From NCBI GenBank assembly GCA_965204155.1, contig OZ241971.1, positions 310,001 to 374,000 on the forward strand: DNA of 64,000 nt. The letters are read 5' to 3'. The translations under genes were made by a program, and so were the position numbers. Positions within the stretch are counted from its first letter, which is position 1. Every line of letters starts with the position of its first letter. The stretch comes from UBA6522 sp965204155. GTDB lineage: Bacteria; Pseudomonadota; Gammaproteobacteria; Steroidobacterales; Rariloculaceae. This document shows positions 33,596 through 43,086 of this stretch, in pieces. The notes beneath the pieces are model-generated. The model ran no database searches, was not told where the DNA came from, and saw only the letters and a program-made list of their open reading frames with translations.

Positions 33596-35650
33596 ATGAT
33601 CATGAGGGCGTTGGGTGAGGACACGGTCAGGGGCGGGCAGACGGTCTTCCACGGGGTCAGGATGTGGAGCCAACTGGTGCGGGTGGGCGTGCTGGTGGTG
33701 GCGGCGTTGACCCTGGCGGTGCCGGCCGTGAACGTGTCCCGCGCGCATTCCGGCTACGACCTCTACGCGGTGTCCATGCTCATGCTGGCCGAAGCGAAGC
33801 TCGCCTTCGGCTACGAGGCGGACGCCGGGCAGGAAGTGCGGCTTGAGAACGGCGGGACGGTGGTGGCCAGGATCGGGGACATCGCCGCCCACGGCCCGTG
33901 GCGGGCGTTGCGGGAGGACATGCTGCGGACGCTCAACGCCGGGATGTGGCTGGGCGCGAAGCTCGGCGCCGGCGTCGTGCTCGGGATGCTGGTCTGGTTC
34001 CGCTGGCGCGGCAGCGTGCTCAAGCGGCGAAGACGGGTGCGCGGCGCGGAACTGGTCACCGCGGCGCAACTGGGCCGGCGGATCGACCCCCTGCCCGCGC
34101 GTGCGTTCCGAAGGGTGGCCGGGGGGACTGCCCCGTACCGCATCGCGGGCGTGCCCTACCCCGAGCGCGCGGAGACCCAGCACACCATCGTCTCGGGCAC
34201 GACCGGCTCCGGCAAGACGGTGCTGATCTCCGACATCGTGCAGCAGATCCGCGATCGCGGCGAGCGCTGCGTCCTCTACGACAAGATGGGCAGCTACACG
34301 CAGGCGTTTTTCGATCCGGAGCGCGACGTGCTGCTCAATCCGCTCGATGCCCGCGCGCCGCGCTGGTCGCCGTTCTTCGAGGCGAGGTCTCCCCGGGACT
34401 TCGACATGATGGCCGCCGCGCTCATCCCGCAGCAGAAGGACACGGTGGACCCCTTCTGGGTCACCGCCGCGCGGCAGCTTTTCTCCAACGGCGCGGGCGT
34501 GCTCTGGCACAAGGGCGAGAAGAGGAACCGGGTGCTGGTGGAGCACCTGCTCAAGACGGACCTCTCGGACCTGGCGAAGGCCATGGAGGGGACCGTCGCG
34601 CAGTCCATCGTGGATCCGCAGAACCCGAAGACGGCGTTGTCGGTGCGCGCCATGCTGACGGCCAACATCGGCGCCATGGAGGTCCTGGCGGACCGGGGCC
34701 GCGCCTTTTCCATCCGGGAGTGGATATCCCGGGACGGCGACGGCGGTTTCCTGTTCATGACGTCGCGGGGCGACCAGCACGCGAGCCTGCGGGGGCTGAT
34801 CTCCACCTGGCTTGAAATCGCCGTCAACGCCCTGCTCTCCCTGGAGCAGGACGACGGACGAAGGATCTGGGTGATCCTGGACGAGCTGCCTACCCTTCAC
34901 CAGGTCCCGAGCCTGCAGCCGGGGCTGGCGGAGAGCCGCCAGTTCGGCGGCTGCTTCGTGCTCGGCGTTCAGGTCGCATCCGCCCTGCGCGACCTGTACG
35001 GGAAGAACGGCGCGGAGACGCTTTCGGGATTGTGCGGCACCCGGGTCGTGTTCGCCGCACCGGACCGCGACACCGCGCTCTGGTCCGCCGAGAGCCTGGG
35101 CAGGAGCGAGGTGGAGGAGTTCGCCGAGGGCGTGAGCTACGGCGCCGACCCCTACCGGGACGGCGTGACGCTCACCCCGAAGCGGGAGCTGCAGGCGCTG
35201 GCGCTGCCGTCGGAGATCATGCGCCTGCCGAACCTCAACGGTTACCTGAAGCTGCCGGGACGCCATCCCGTCGCACGGATTGCGCTGCGGTACGTGAAAC
35301 GCCGCGGGGTCGCGCCCCGGTTCGTGCCGCAGCGTCCGGAAGGCGGGCCGGACCCGGAGGTCGCACCGTCCGGGCGGGCCTCCGCCCCCGTCCCGGCACG
35401 GGACGAGACCGCGTCCGGGGGCGAGCCCGTCCAGCAGGCGATGGCGCTGCGCCAGGGCACCGAAGGGGCTGCCCCGGACGCCCCGGCTGCGGAGCGGGAC
35501 GGGCCGGCGCCCGTTCCGGACGAGGCGCCGGGAGGCGGCAACGGTGCGGAGAAAGAACCGGATGGCGCCGGCGACGGGAGGGACGAAGAGTCCGGCGGGC
35601 CCGGGCGGGCCGGAAAAGGCGGGGCTGCGAAGCCGGTGAACTGGGCCTGA
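33596..35650 (+). CDS. traD: TraD-family type IV coupling protein
   Basis: A 684-residue inner-membrane ATPase with GGAGGGA before the ATG. It has two N-terminal membrane helices (VGVLVVAALTLAVPAV and LGAGVVLGMLVWF), Walker A GTTGSGKT near residue 203, Walker B IWVILDELPTL, and the coupling-protein pattern SRQFGGCFVLGVQV. The C-terminal 100 residues are acidic and low in complexity, as in TraD tails that contact the relaxosome. It couples the TraI-DNA complex to the T4SS. Its stop overlaps the traI start (TGATG). Confidence 0.94.
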   Translation: MIMRALGEDTVRGGQTVFHGVRMWSQLVRVGVLVVAALTLAVPAVNVSRAHSGYDLYAVSMLMLAEAKLAFGYEADAGQEVRLENGGTVVARIGDIAAHGPWRALREDMLRTLNAGMWLGAKLGAGVVLGMLVWFRWRGSVLKRRRRVRGAELVTAAQLGRRIDPLPARAFRRVAGGTAPYRIAGVPYPERAETQHTIVSGTTGSGKTVLISDIVQQIRDRGERCVLYDKMGSYTQAFFDPERDVLLNPLDARAPRWSPFFEARSPRDFDMMAAALIPQQKDTVDPFWVTAARQLFSNGAGVLWHKGEKRNRVLVEHLLKTDLSDLAKAMEGTVAQSIVDPQNPKTALSVRAMLTANIGAMEVLADRGRAFSIREWISRDGDGGFLFMTSRGDQHASLRGLISTWLEIAVNALLSLEQDDGRRIWVILDELPTLHQVPSLQPGLAESRQFGGCFVLGVQVASALRDLYGKNGAETLSGLCGTRVVFAAPDRDTALWSAESLGRSEVEEFAEGVSYGADPYRDGVTLTPKRELQALALPSEIMRLPNLNGYLKLPGRHPVARIALRYVKRRGVAPRFVPQRPEGGPDPEVAPSGRASAPVPARDETASGGEPVQQAMALRQGTEGAAPDAPAAERDGPAPVPDEAPGGGNGAEKEPDGAGDGRDEESGGPGRAGKGGAAKPVNWA

Positions 35651-38640
35651 TGGTCGTCTCCGTCGGCGCCGTCGCCTCCCCTTCCCAGGGCATCTCGTAC
35701 TACGAGCGCGACGGCTACTACGCGAAGGACGATCCCGAACACCGGGCCGGGAGCGCCTGGGCGGGCCGCGGCGCGGCGCAACTGGGGCTTGAGGGCGCCG
35801 TGGACCCGGACACGTTCCGGTCCGTGCTCGCCGGGCAGGTGCCCGGCGGACCGAGGCTCGGCAAGAGGGAGAAGGACGGCGGTGTGTCGCACCGTCCGGG
35901 GCGGGACCTCACCTTCTCCGCGCCGAAGTCGGTGTCGCTGGTGGCGCTGGTCGGCGGGGACGAGCGCATCGTGGCGGCCCACGACCGGGCCGTGAAGCGC
36001 GCGCTGGACTGGGTGGAGAGGAATGCGGCGGAAACCCGCCTCATGGACCCGGCCACGGGCCGGATGGTGCGGGCGAAGGGCCAGCAAACGGTCGCGGCGA
36101 CCTTTCGCCACGACACGTCCCGCAACCTCGACCCGCAGCTTCACACCCACGCGGTGCTCGCCAACATGGTCCGGGGGGAGGACGGCAGGTGGCGGACCAT
36201 GTCGAACGAGCGGCTGTACCGCAGCCAGAAACTCATCGGCATGATCTACCGCAACGAACTGGCCGGGGTGCTTTCCAGGCTCGGCTACGGCATCGAGAAG
36301 AGCCATGCCGACGGCCGGTTCGAAATCGCCGGGGTGTCCAGGAGGGTCATCGAGGCGTTCTCCACCCGCCGGGCGGAGATCCGGGCGGCGATGGCCGAGC
36401 GGGGGCTGGGAGAGACGGACAGGAACCCGAAAATGGCCGAGCGCGCCGCGCTCATGACGCGGGCGCACAAGCGGGACGTGGACAAGGCGGCGCTGCGCGG
36501 GCACTGGAAGGAACAGGCCGCGGCGCTGGGGTTCGACCCCGGAAGGCCGATCGCGGCGGCGCGGGAAAGGGAAGAATCGATCGTGTCGGCCGTGGCGGTA
36601 ACAGGGGAAGAGGAGCGGGAGCCCCCGGCGGCGGAGCCCGGGGAACCCCTGCCGGACGTCGGGCCGGCGCCCGCGGCGGAGCCGCATCCCGAAGAAATCG
36701 AGCGCGCGGGCGCCGCGGTGGAATGGGCCGCGGCGCATCTTTCGGAGCGCGAGGCGGTGTTCACCGGAACGGACCTGCTCGCCGCGGCGCTCGCCAGCGG
36801 ACCCGGCGCGGTGTCCGTGGCGGCCGCCGAGCGCGCCATCGGCGGGCTGGAACGGTCCGGCCGGCTGCACCGGGCGCCGGGACTGGAGGGCGGGGACGGC
36901 ATGACGACGGACAGGGCGCTGGCGCAGGAAAGCGAGAGCATTGGGTTGATGCGGGGCGGCAGGCAGCGCGGCAAGCGCATCATGCGGGCCTGGGTCGCGC
37001 AGGCGAGACTGCACCGCGGCCCGCTGACGGACGGGCAGAAGGCCGCGGTGAAACTGATTCTCTCCTCGAAGGACCGGGTGATCGGCGTGCAGGGCTACGC
37101 CGGCACGGGGAAAACCACGATGCTGAGGCGCGCGAAGGCGCTGGCGCAGAAGAAGGGCTACTCGATGATCGGGCTGGCGCCTTCGGCTTCCGCGGTCAAG
37201 ACGCTGGCCGCCGAGGCCGGCATCGAGAGCGAGACGCTGCAGCGGTTCCTGGCCCGCAACGCCGGCGTCGCCGAGGGGCGGCTGACCCGCAAGGGCGCGA
37301 AGGCGCTGCGGGGGAAGTTTGCAAGAACCGTGCTGGTGGTGGACGAGGCGTCGCTGGCCTCCACCGTGCAGATGAGGAACCTGCTGCGCATCGCCAGGGC
37401 GGTCCGGTTGCCGCGCGTCGTGCTGGTCGGGGACGAAAAGCAGCTCGACGCGGTGGACGCCGGCAAGGCGTTCGCGCAGCTGCAGCGGATGGGCATGGAC
37501 ACCGCGACCATGGACCGGATCATGCGCCAGAGGAACCCGGAACTGAAGGCGGCGGTGGAGGCGAGCCTGGCGGGCGAGATCGGCAGGGCGTTCGAGAAGC
37601 TCGGAGGCAACGTCGCGGAGGTGGAGCCGGACAACATCGCCGGCGCGGTGGCCGCGAGATGGCTGAAACGGTCCCCCGAACTGCGGGAACGAACGGGCGT
37701 GATGTCCCCCAGCCACGCGTTGCGCGAGCAGATCAACGCGCACATCCGCGAGCGGCTCGCCCGCGAGGGCGCGATCCGGGGACCGGCGCTGAAGGCCGAG
37801 CGGCTGGTGTCGCGCGGCTACACCCGCGCCGAGAAGGGCCTGGCCGGCAACTATGCCGCGGGCGACGTGGTCGCGTTTCACCGTCCGTACAAGCGCCTGG
37901 GCGTGGCCAAGGGGGACGAGCGGCGCGTGGCGGACGTGGACCACGAGGCCCTGGCGGTGATTCTGGAGGGCCCGGACGGCAAGCCCGTGCGCTGGGAGCC
38001 GGGCCAGGTTGCCGGGTTCAGGGGCGGGAGCGAGGTGTACCGGCCCGAGGAGATCGAGCTGCGCGCCGGGGACCGCATCCGCTGGACGAAGAACGACGCG
38101 GGCCTGGGGCTGGTCAACAGCCGCACCGCGGAGGTGGTTTCCGTCGGGGGCGGCAAGGTGGCGTTCCGGCTCGAGGAAGGGCGAACGCTGGAACTGGACG
38201 CCGACGACCCGGCGCTGCGCCACCTGGACCACGCCTGGGCCTCCACCGTGCACGCGTTCCAGGGCCGGACGGTGGACCACGTGATCGCGGCGATGGAGTC
38301 GGCCCACCCGCACCTGAGCACACAGAAGAGTTTCTATGTCGAGATCAGCCGCGCCCGGGACAGCGCGGAACTGGTGACCGACGATGCGGAGAAGCTCAGG
38401 GAGCACCTGGAAACGGCGACGGGCGAGCGGATTTCCGCGCTCGAGGGCATCGGCAGAGGCGAAGCGGAGAAACGGGCGGCCGAAAGAGCGGCCGGCGGCG
38501 CGGCGCGGGCCCGGGAGACGCTGCCCGGACCGCCCGGGGCAGGCGGGACCGCGCCCGTTCCGGACAAGGGCATCGGGGCGCAGGGGATCGGCGATCGCGC
38601 CGCCGCGCCGCTCGAACGGCAGGTGGAGCTTGAGCTGTAG
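35650..38640 (+). CDS. traI: MobF relaxase-helicase TraI/TrwC
   Basis: A 996-residue relaxase. The start at 35650 overlaps the traD stop. The N-terminal trans-esterase domain has tyrosine pairs in ISYYERDGYY (Tyr17/18 and Tyr23/24). The metal-binding histidines are His154, His165 and His167 in HDTSRNLDPQLHTHAVLAN, with the same spacing as TrwC. The C-terminal RecD2-like helicase has Walker A GYAGTGKTT near residue 481, LVVDEASLAS, GDEKQLDAVDAG and WASTVHAFQGRTVDHV. It nicks oriT and unwinds the transferred strand. It is closer in size to TrwC (966 residues) than to F TraI (1756). It is the last gene before a hairpin. Confidence 0.95.
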   Translation: MVVSVGAVASPSQGISYYERDGYYAKDDPEHRAGSAWAGRGAAQLGLEGAVDPDTFRSVLAGQVPGGPRLGKREKDGGVSHRPGRDLTFSAPKSVSLVALVGGDERIVAAHDRAVKRALDWVERNAAETRLMDPATGRMVRAKGQQTVAATFRHDTSRNLDPQLHTHAVLANMVRGEDGRWRTMSNERLYRSQKLIGMIYRNELAGVLSRLGYGIEKSHADGRFEIAGVSRRVIEAFSTRRAEIRAAMAERGLGETDRNPKMAERAALMTRAHKRDVDKAALRGHWKEQAAALGFDPGRPIAAAREREESIVSAVAVTGEEEREPPAAEPGEPLPDVGPAPAAEPHPEEIERAGAAVEWAAAHLSEREAVFTGTDLLAAALASGPGAVSVAAAERAIGGLERSGRLHRAPGLEGGDGMTTDRALAQESESIGLMRGGRQRGKRIMRAWVAQARLHRGPLTDGQKAAVKLILSSKDRVIGVQGYAGTGKTTMLRRAKALAQKKGYSMIGLAPSASAVKTLAAEAGIESETLQRFLARNAGVAEGRLTRKGAKALRGKFARTVLVVDEASLASTVQMRNLLRIARAVRLPRVVLVGDEKQLDAVDAGKAFAQLQRMGMDTATMDRIMRQRNPELKAAVEASLAGEIGRAFEKLGGNVAEVEPDNIAGAVAARWLKRSPELRERTGVMSPSHALREQINAHIRERLAREGAIRGPALKAERLVSRGYTRAEKGLAGNYAAGDVVAFHRPYKRLGVAKGDERRVADVDHEALAVILEGPDGKPVRWEPGQVAGFRGGSEVYRPEEIELRAGDRIRWTKNDAGLGLVNSRTAEVVSVGGGKVAFRLEEGRTLELDADDPALRHLDHAWASTVHAFQGRTVDHVIAAMESAHPHLSTQKSFYVEISRARDSAELVTDDAEKLREHLETATGERISALEGIGRGEAEKRAAERAAGGAARARETLPGPPGAGGTAPVPDKGIGAQGIGDRAAAPLERQVELEL

Positions 38641-39086
38641 CGCAGGCGAATGGCGATGCGGACCAGCGGGTTCGGACAAGCCGGGAGACGCCCGATACAT
38701 GGGGGTCGGGACGGTCTCCCCGAGAATGGGAGGGACGCCTCCCATCCCGAGGTCCGAGGGCGGAAGGATCGACGTGGGGCCTCCCGGGCCGGCGGCGTCA
38801 TGGCCCCCGGGGAGGAAGCACCGCTTCACAGGCCGAATCCGGCAGGGCGTATCGTGAAGATCGGCAAGGCGATGCCGGGCGAAATGGTATTCGACGCGAA
38901 AGGCGCGCGACAGGGGCGGCCCTGGCTGCGGACTCAGGACGGCGAGCCGCGGTTCCGGCCAACGCTCCGAAGAGCGGCTGGCGTCGTTGAGGGTCGTTCA
39001 TCGAACTCACCCCGTACTTGCCGACCGCGGAGCGCGCGAGACCGCCGCGGGTCCGCCGGCTAGAGGCCGTAGGAAAATCCGTCCGC
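38641..39086. other. Intergenic region after traI
   Basis: No gene with support. A strong hairpin lies at 38726-38745. A plus frame at about 38870-39060 reads partly protein-like (GKAMPGEMVFDAKGARQGRP) but lacks a convincing start, homology or ribosome-binding site, and may be a remnant. Confidence 0.45.
38726..38745 (+). terminator. Hairpin downstream of traI
   Basis: ATGGGAGG (38726-38733), loop GACG, CCTCCCAT (38738-38745): a perfect 8-bp GC-rich stem 86 nt after the traI stop. There is no U-tract, so it may be a transcript-stabilising or pause hairpin instead of a classical intrinsic terminator. Confidence 0.5.
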
Positions 39087-39374
39087 TCACCGAAGAGGCT
39101 CCCCGGGCCCGAACACGCGATCCATCTCCGCCTGAAACGCCCGGATGTTGTTGATCGGGTCCAGCCACGCGTCGCTTGGCACCCGGTCGGTGAAGTCGCC
39201 CTACTCGCCGAAGTGCGCGCTGCAGTCCGCCCGGTTCGCCACGCACCGGTCGAGCCGCTGGACGCGCTCGCGCTCCAGTTCGGTAATGAGTTCCCGCTGC
39301 TGCTGTATCGTGAGAAAGGAACCGGCGCAACCGCTCGTCGACGCCAGAACGAGGCACGCAAGAATGGTTCGCAT
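39087..39374 (-). pseudogene. Small lipoprotein gene with in-frame amber stop
   Basis: ATG 39374 has an excellent GGAG site upstream. It encodes a lipoprotein signal MRTILACLVLASTSGC followed by QQQRELITELERERVQRL. Translation stops at TAG (39203-39201) after 57 residues. The same frame continues without interruption as GDFTDRVPSDAWLDPINNIR to a TGA at 39087, giving 95 residues if the TAG were TAC. The downstream part looks natural, so the gene is probably freshly truncated; the 57-residue product could still be made and lipidated. TAG is a normal stop for traL and traI here, so recoding is unlikely. Confidence 0.6.
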
Positions 39375-39895
39375 GGTTGTTTCTCCTTTCGTGCACCGGG
39401 GGGTGTGATCGACGATTGCATTATACGGCGGGTCGGAGCCGCGCTGCGGCCGGGGCTCGCCGGCCGGCGGCGGACCGTTGGGGGAATGACGGTCGCCGGA
39501 TTGCGTATACGCCTGCACACCGGGGCCATCGATGCACCGTGAACCGTCGTCGGTCCGGCTTCAAGGTCGTATGGTAGAGTACGGCCATTGCGGGAACCGG
39601 AGTGAATCTCCAATGACGGCCGCGGTGGGCCGCGTTGATCCCATGCGCAGTCAGGACCCGGTCCTGGGGCCGGACGACGGCGGTCGTTGGGCGCCCGGGG
39701 GCGCCGTTCCCTGGATGGTGGGGCAGAAGACCTGAACCCTGTCCTGGAACCCCCGGGCACCCACTTGCAATGGAGGATGGCGATGACAGGCATCGGTGGG
39801 CATGAGATGAGCACTCCGGGCGCCGGCAGGCACGCCAAGGCCTCAACGCGCGGACGCGCGTGCGGCCGGTCGCCCCGGGACGGCAGGCATTCCCG
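39375..39895. other. Intergenic region, no gene supported
   Basis: About 520 nt with no frame having a plausible start, ribosome-binding site and protein-like composition. Short open frames on both strands are GC-rich shadows. Confidence 0.45.
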
Positions 39896-40057
39896 GTGAC
39901 CGGTCAACTTGAGTTGCCCCTTGAGGTCGCCGCCGAATCCGGGGAGGCACCGACCCGGCTCGGGCCCGAAGCGTCGTTTTTCGCGGGGCTCGGCGCCGGG
40001 CTGTTCTTCCTGCTCCTTGCCGCCCTGTACGGCCTCCACCGGCCGCGGGCGGCGTGA
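39896..40057 (+). CDS. Possible 53-residue single-pass membrane protein
   Basis: A GTG-initiated frame with a polar N-terminus (TGQLELPLEVAAESGEAP) and one hydrophobic helix, FFAGLGAGLFFLLLAALYGL, ending in a basic HRPRAA tail. The topology is sensible for a tiny tail-anchored protein but the start is weakly supported. No family recognised. Confidence 0.35.
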   Translation: MTGQLELPLEVAAESGEAPTRLGPEASFFAGLGAGLFFLLLAALYGLHRPRAA

Positions 40058-40203
40058 TCCTCATCCACGGCGAGCGGCGGCGTCAGGGGGCCCGCCTTGA
40101 AAAGGGCCGAACAGGCACCCTGCCAAGGGCGCGAATCATTTTCGTTGGACATGCGCCCAAAGGGTGTCGACCGCCGCAACACTAGCAGGAGGAATGGGGC
40201 CGC

Positions 40204-40464
40204 GTGGCGACATCGGTTTCGTACGATTGTCGGGACTGCAGGAAACCGGCCACGGTCATCGGGGGCGGCGGAACCGTCGAGTGCGTGTACTGTCCCGCCT
40301 GCGGAATCGCCGTGGACGCCGGGGCGGCTGTCAGGATGCACGACACGCTGCTCGGCCGCTACCGGCTCAGGGCCGCGCGCAAGGCGTCCGGCCCCAAGGG
40401 CCGCTGGCTCGGCAACCGGTTCACCGACGGGCGCTGGCCGTTCGTGATGAAAATCGTCGAGTGA
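40204..40464 (+). CDS. Small zinc-ribbon protein
   Basis: An 86-residue protein from GTG 40204 with AGGAGG about 12 nt upstream. It has a Cys-pair knuckle (YDCRDCRKPA) and a second Cys cluster (VECVYCPACG), fitting a zinc ribbon with four or five Cys. The C-terminal half is basic and aromatic (LLGRYRLRAARKASG, RWPFVMKIVE), compatible with nucleic-acid binding. No specific family is recognised. Confidence 0.55.
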   Translation: MATSVSYDCRDCRKPATVIGGGGTVECVYCPACGIAVDAGAAVRMHDTLLGRYRLRAARKASGPKGRWLGNRFTDGRWPFVMKIVE

Positions 40465-40753
40465 TGGCGCAGGCGACGGACAGCAACAGCGGTTCCCGTC
40501 TGTGCCCGGCCACGGGGGCGGTGCGCAAGCCCGTCGAACCGCCGATCCCATGCGGGCGGACAGCCCGGAATTGAAGCGGTTGCTGTATACCGCTGTCGGT
40601 GAGTTGCCATGCTATGAGCATCATCGGGCTGTCCCGTCTCGAACGCAGTCCGAAGGATGGGCTCCCGGGCCTGTGCCGGAAATGCTGGACACCAGGGCTC
40701 GGGTCTGGTTTGCTACGGCCACCCATTGACCCGTGCAAACAGGCAGGGAACAG

Positions 40754-41092
40754 ATGCAAGTCACCACCGAAAGCGAGAACGGCGTGCTGATCGCCGAGGC
40801 CCGCGGGCGGCTCGACGGCGCCAGCGCGGGCGACTTCGAGCGCGCCGTGCAAGAGGCGGCTGGCGATTTCGGGGGCGCGCTGCTGATCGACTGCGAGAAC
40901 CTTTCCTACGTCAGCAGCGCCGGGCTTCGTGCGATGCTGTTGATCGCCAAGTCGCTGGCAAGGCGAAACGTGCCCTTCGCGCTGTGCTCGTTGCGGGGTC
41001 CCGTTGCGGAAGTCTTCGAGGTGAGCGGATTCGACCGGATCATCTCCACCCATGCTTCCAGGGCCGAGGCGCTCGGAGCCATCGGCGGTTGA
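40754..41092 (+). CDS. STAS-domain protein 1 (anti-anti-sigma factor type)
   Basis: A 112-residue single STAS domain. ATG 40754 is preceded by AGGGA. The pattern is standard: VLIAEARGRLDGASAGDFER, then ALLIDCENLSYVSSAGLRAM with the phosphorylatable-type serines, then VPFALCSLRGPVAEVFEVSG and FDRIISTHASRAEALGAI. Such proteins are switched by serine phosphorylation and bind anti-sigma kinases. No kinase, phosphatase or sigma gene is in the window. A second STAS gene (55142) and several fragments share its local motifs. Confidence 0.85.
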   Translation: MQVTTESENGVLIAEARGRLDGASAGDFERAVQEAAGDFGGALLIDCENLSYVSSAGLRAMLLIAKSLARRNVPFALCSLRGPVAEVFEVSGFDRIISTHASRAEALGAIGG

Positions 41093-41330
41093 TCGAACGG
41101 CGACTCGAACGGATTCCAGCCGCAGGATATCAAGCCGGGGCTTGCCGGCTGCATCGCGCCGTGGCAAGGACCGAGGTGGCGCAGCCGCGCGGGTTCGCGG
41201 CGGGGACAGGCGGCAGGCCGAAGTGCAAGAATCGAACGCCGTGGAGGGGAGCGGGCGCATCCCGGTCAGGACCGCTCAATTATCGTGTAGGGTAGGTAGC
41301 CGGAGATAATTGGAACAGGAACGTCCGGTC

Positions 41331-41504
41331 ATGGGCGTGTTCGCCGGATTGAACTTCATTCTTGGAGCCGGGTTGTGTTTCCTGGGTTTCAGGCTGTTGT
41401 TCGCCGGGGGGTGGAAGGACAAGTTGATGGGCCTGGTGATCGCCGCCGCGGGCGTGGGGCTTGCGATCGGCGGGGCGATGATGCTCGTCGGACAGGACCT
41501 GTGA
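41331..41504 (+). CDS. 57-residue two-helix membrane protein
   Basis: ATG 41331 has AGGA about 12 nt upstream. The sequence is almost entirely two helices, GVFAGLNFILGAGLCFLGFR and MGLVIAAAGVGLAIGGAMML, joined by a GGWKDK turn. Another two-helix protein of similar size follows at 41614. No family recognised. Confidence 0.55.
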   Translation: MGVFAGLNFILGAGLCFLGFRLLFAGGWKDKLMGLVIAAAGVGLAIGGAMMLVGQDL

Positions 41505-41613
41505 ACGCGCGGGCCGATACGACTCGGGGTGCCACAGGGCAAGCTGCGGCAGGTTGCGCCGTCGTCGCGCCACGGGGTAGGCTGCGGCGCGTTTTGTGCG
41601 CACGGGACGGTCC

Positions 41614-41781
41614 ATGAGCGTGATGTTCAATGTGATCCTGGGCATCGCCGTGGCGGTGCTGGGCGTGTTGCTCGTTTGCGAGCGCCGGTACGGGCAGGTC
41701 CTCGTCGGCGCGGCGTGCCTGACCGTGGGCGCGTACCTGGCCATCGACGGGCTGGTCACGATCAATGGGCTCCTGCACTGA
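41614..41781 (+). CDS. 55-residue two-helix membrane protein
   Basis: Starts at ATG 41614 with GGGACGG upstream. It contains VILGIAVAVLGVLLVCERR and VLVGAACLTVGAYLAIDGLV around an RRYGQ turn. It resembles the 41331 protein in layout but not clearly in sequence. Confidence 0.52.
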   Translation: MSVMFNVILGIAVAVLGVLLVCERRYGQVLVGAACLTVGAYLAIDGLVTINGLLH

Positions 41782-42033
41782 TGAGACCGGCGGGGGGCGC
41801 CCAATCAATCGTTCCGGTCAAATTATTGAGGGGATAGCCCATGAGCGTCCGCTCGAACATTGTCCCTGGACTGCCGCCCGGATCGCGCGGACGCGCTGAC
41901 AGCCGAATCCAGCCGGCCTGCAACGCCTCCCGCACAGCGCATCAGTCACTCCGGGCATCGTTTTTGCAGGGATCGTGTATTTTCTCAGCAGCGTTTTCGG
42001 GGTTGACTACTGATGGGCAGGAAAGGAGAGAAA

Positions 42034-43053
42034 ATGAACAGAACGATACTTTATCTAACCGTTCTGGCCGCGCCGTTCGCGAACGGTCAGGAAATCGACT
42101 TCGGCGACGATTCGGGCAATTACCCCAACGATGGCGAGTGCGATGATCCCCGCTTCGAGGGACCGGGCGCGTACACGAGCCCGCTGGACGAGGACGTGTT
42201 ACGCGACGCGAGCGATTGCCTGGCGCTATTCGACGGCGGACAGGTCTGGCTCGTGGGCGAGGGTCCGGCGCTGTTCGGCGCGCTGGCCATCGGAGAGGAC
42301 CTGGGTTATGGCGGGATCGTAAGCACCGCAACGCAGCGCGATGCGGACGCCGGCGCCCTGAGTGAGTGCGGATCGGTCGATTCGGATTGCGAGATTGTGG
42401 CTCGCTTTGGGGCCGATACGTGCATTGCGGTCGCCAGAGACGACGAGGCCGGCTGGATCGGCTGGGCAACCGGGCCGGATTCTCAGGAAACGAACGACGC
42501 GGCCATCAGCGAGTGCATGGCTGGCGGTGGCTCCAGTTGCGCCGTTGGGGACTTCGCCTGCAACGGCGCGACCGCCGGCGTTGCCGCCACCGATAGTGCC
42601 GAGCGCACCCGCTTCGCGTACGCCATTGGCGAAACTGGAGCCACGGATGATCAGTTCGACGTGTGCACCTTCGAGGACACCATCTTTGTTTACTGGTGCT
42701 GGTCAGAACTGCAAAGCCATCCGGGCTGCTTTTTATGGGTTGACGAGTGGATGGAACTTCGGGATGCGATGGCGACTTGGACCGGCCAATGCGTAGACGG
42801 GAAGACCAACGGCAACGGAACCCTCGTTTGGACGATTTCTGTGGGTCCGTACAACTTTACGGGCGGGTTTGTAGACGGCAAGAAAAACGGACACTGGGTG
42901 GAACGGAGAAGCTCTTTGAGTAGCACTTTCACATCGGAAGGTGCTTACGTTGACAGCCGGCGACATGGGCGTTGGGTTACTCGCTATGCAGACGGTAGCG
43001 GTCTTGAAGTAATCTACGAGAATGGAGAGGCTGTAGAATCGGAACGATTCTGA
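42034..43053 (+). CDS. Secreted Asp/Cys-motif, DUF4189-like and MORN-repeat protein
   Basis: A 339-residue protein with a strong GGAAAGGAGAG site before ATG 42034 and a signal peptide ending FANGQ. The first module is the Asp-rich DDSGNYPNDGECDDPRFEGP followed by RDASDCLALFDGG, a motif found in various secreted bacterial proteins and shared with the 49083 gene. The middle (GGIVSTATQRDADAGALSEC, CIAVARDDEAGWIGWATG, CAVGDFACN) matches the DUF4189 pattern. The C-terminus has MORN-like repeats (GGFVDGKKNGHWVER, GAYVDSRRHGRWVTRY). It is probably extracytoplasmic; a binding role is inferred. Confidence 0.78.
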   Translation: MNRTILYLTVLAAPFANGQEIDFGDDSGNYPNDGECDDPRFEGPGAYTSPLDEDVLRDASDCLALFDGGQVWLVGEGPALFGALAIGEDLGYGGIVSTATQRDADAGALSECGSVDSDCEIVARFGADTCIAVARDDEAGWIGWATGPDSQETNDAAISECMAGGGSSCAVGDFACNGATAGVAATDSAERTRFAYAIGETGATDDQFDVCTFEDTIFVYWCWSELQSHPGCFLWVDEWMELRDAMATWTGQCVDGKTNGNGTLVWTISVGPYNFTGGFVDGKKNGHWVERRSSLSSTFTSEGAYVDSRRHGRWVTRYADGSGLEVIYENGEAVESERF

Positions 43054-43086
43054 GCACTTCGGCACCTTGCTACAAAACCCCACTCG

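Noticed and set aside
28310..35266. A 2318-codon open frame on the minus strand opposite traF-traI
   Set aside because: It is antisense to well-supported traH, traG and traD; its protein is Arg/His/Gly-rich with no domain. High GC content keeps the frame open by chance.
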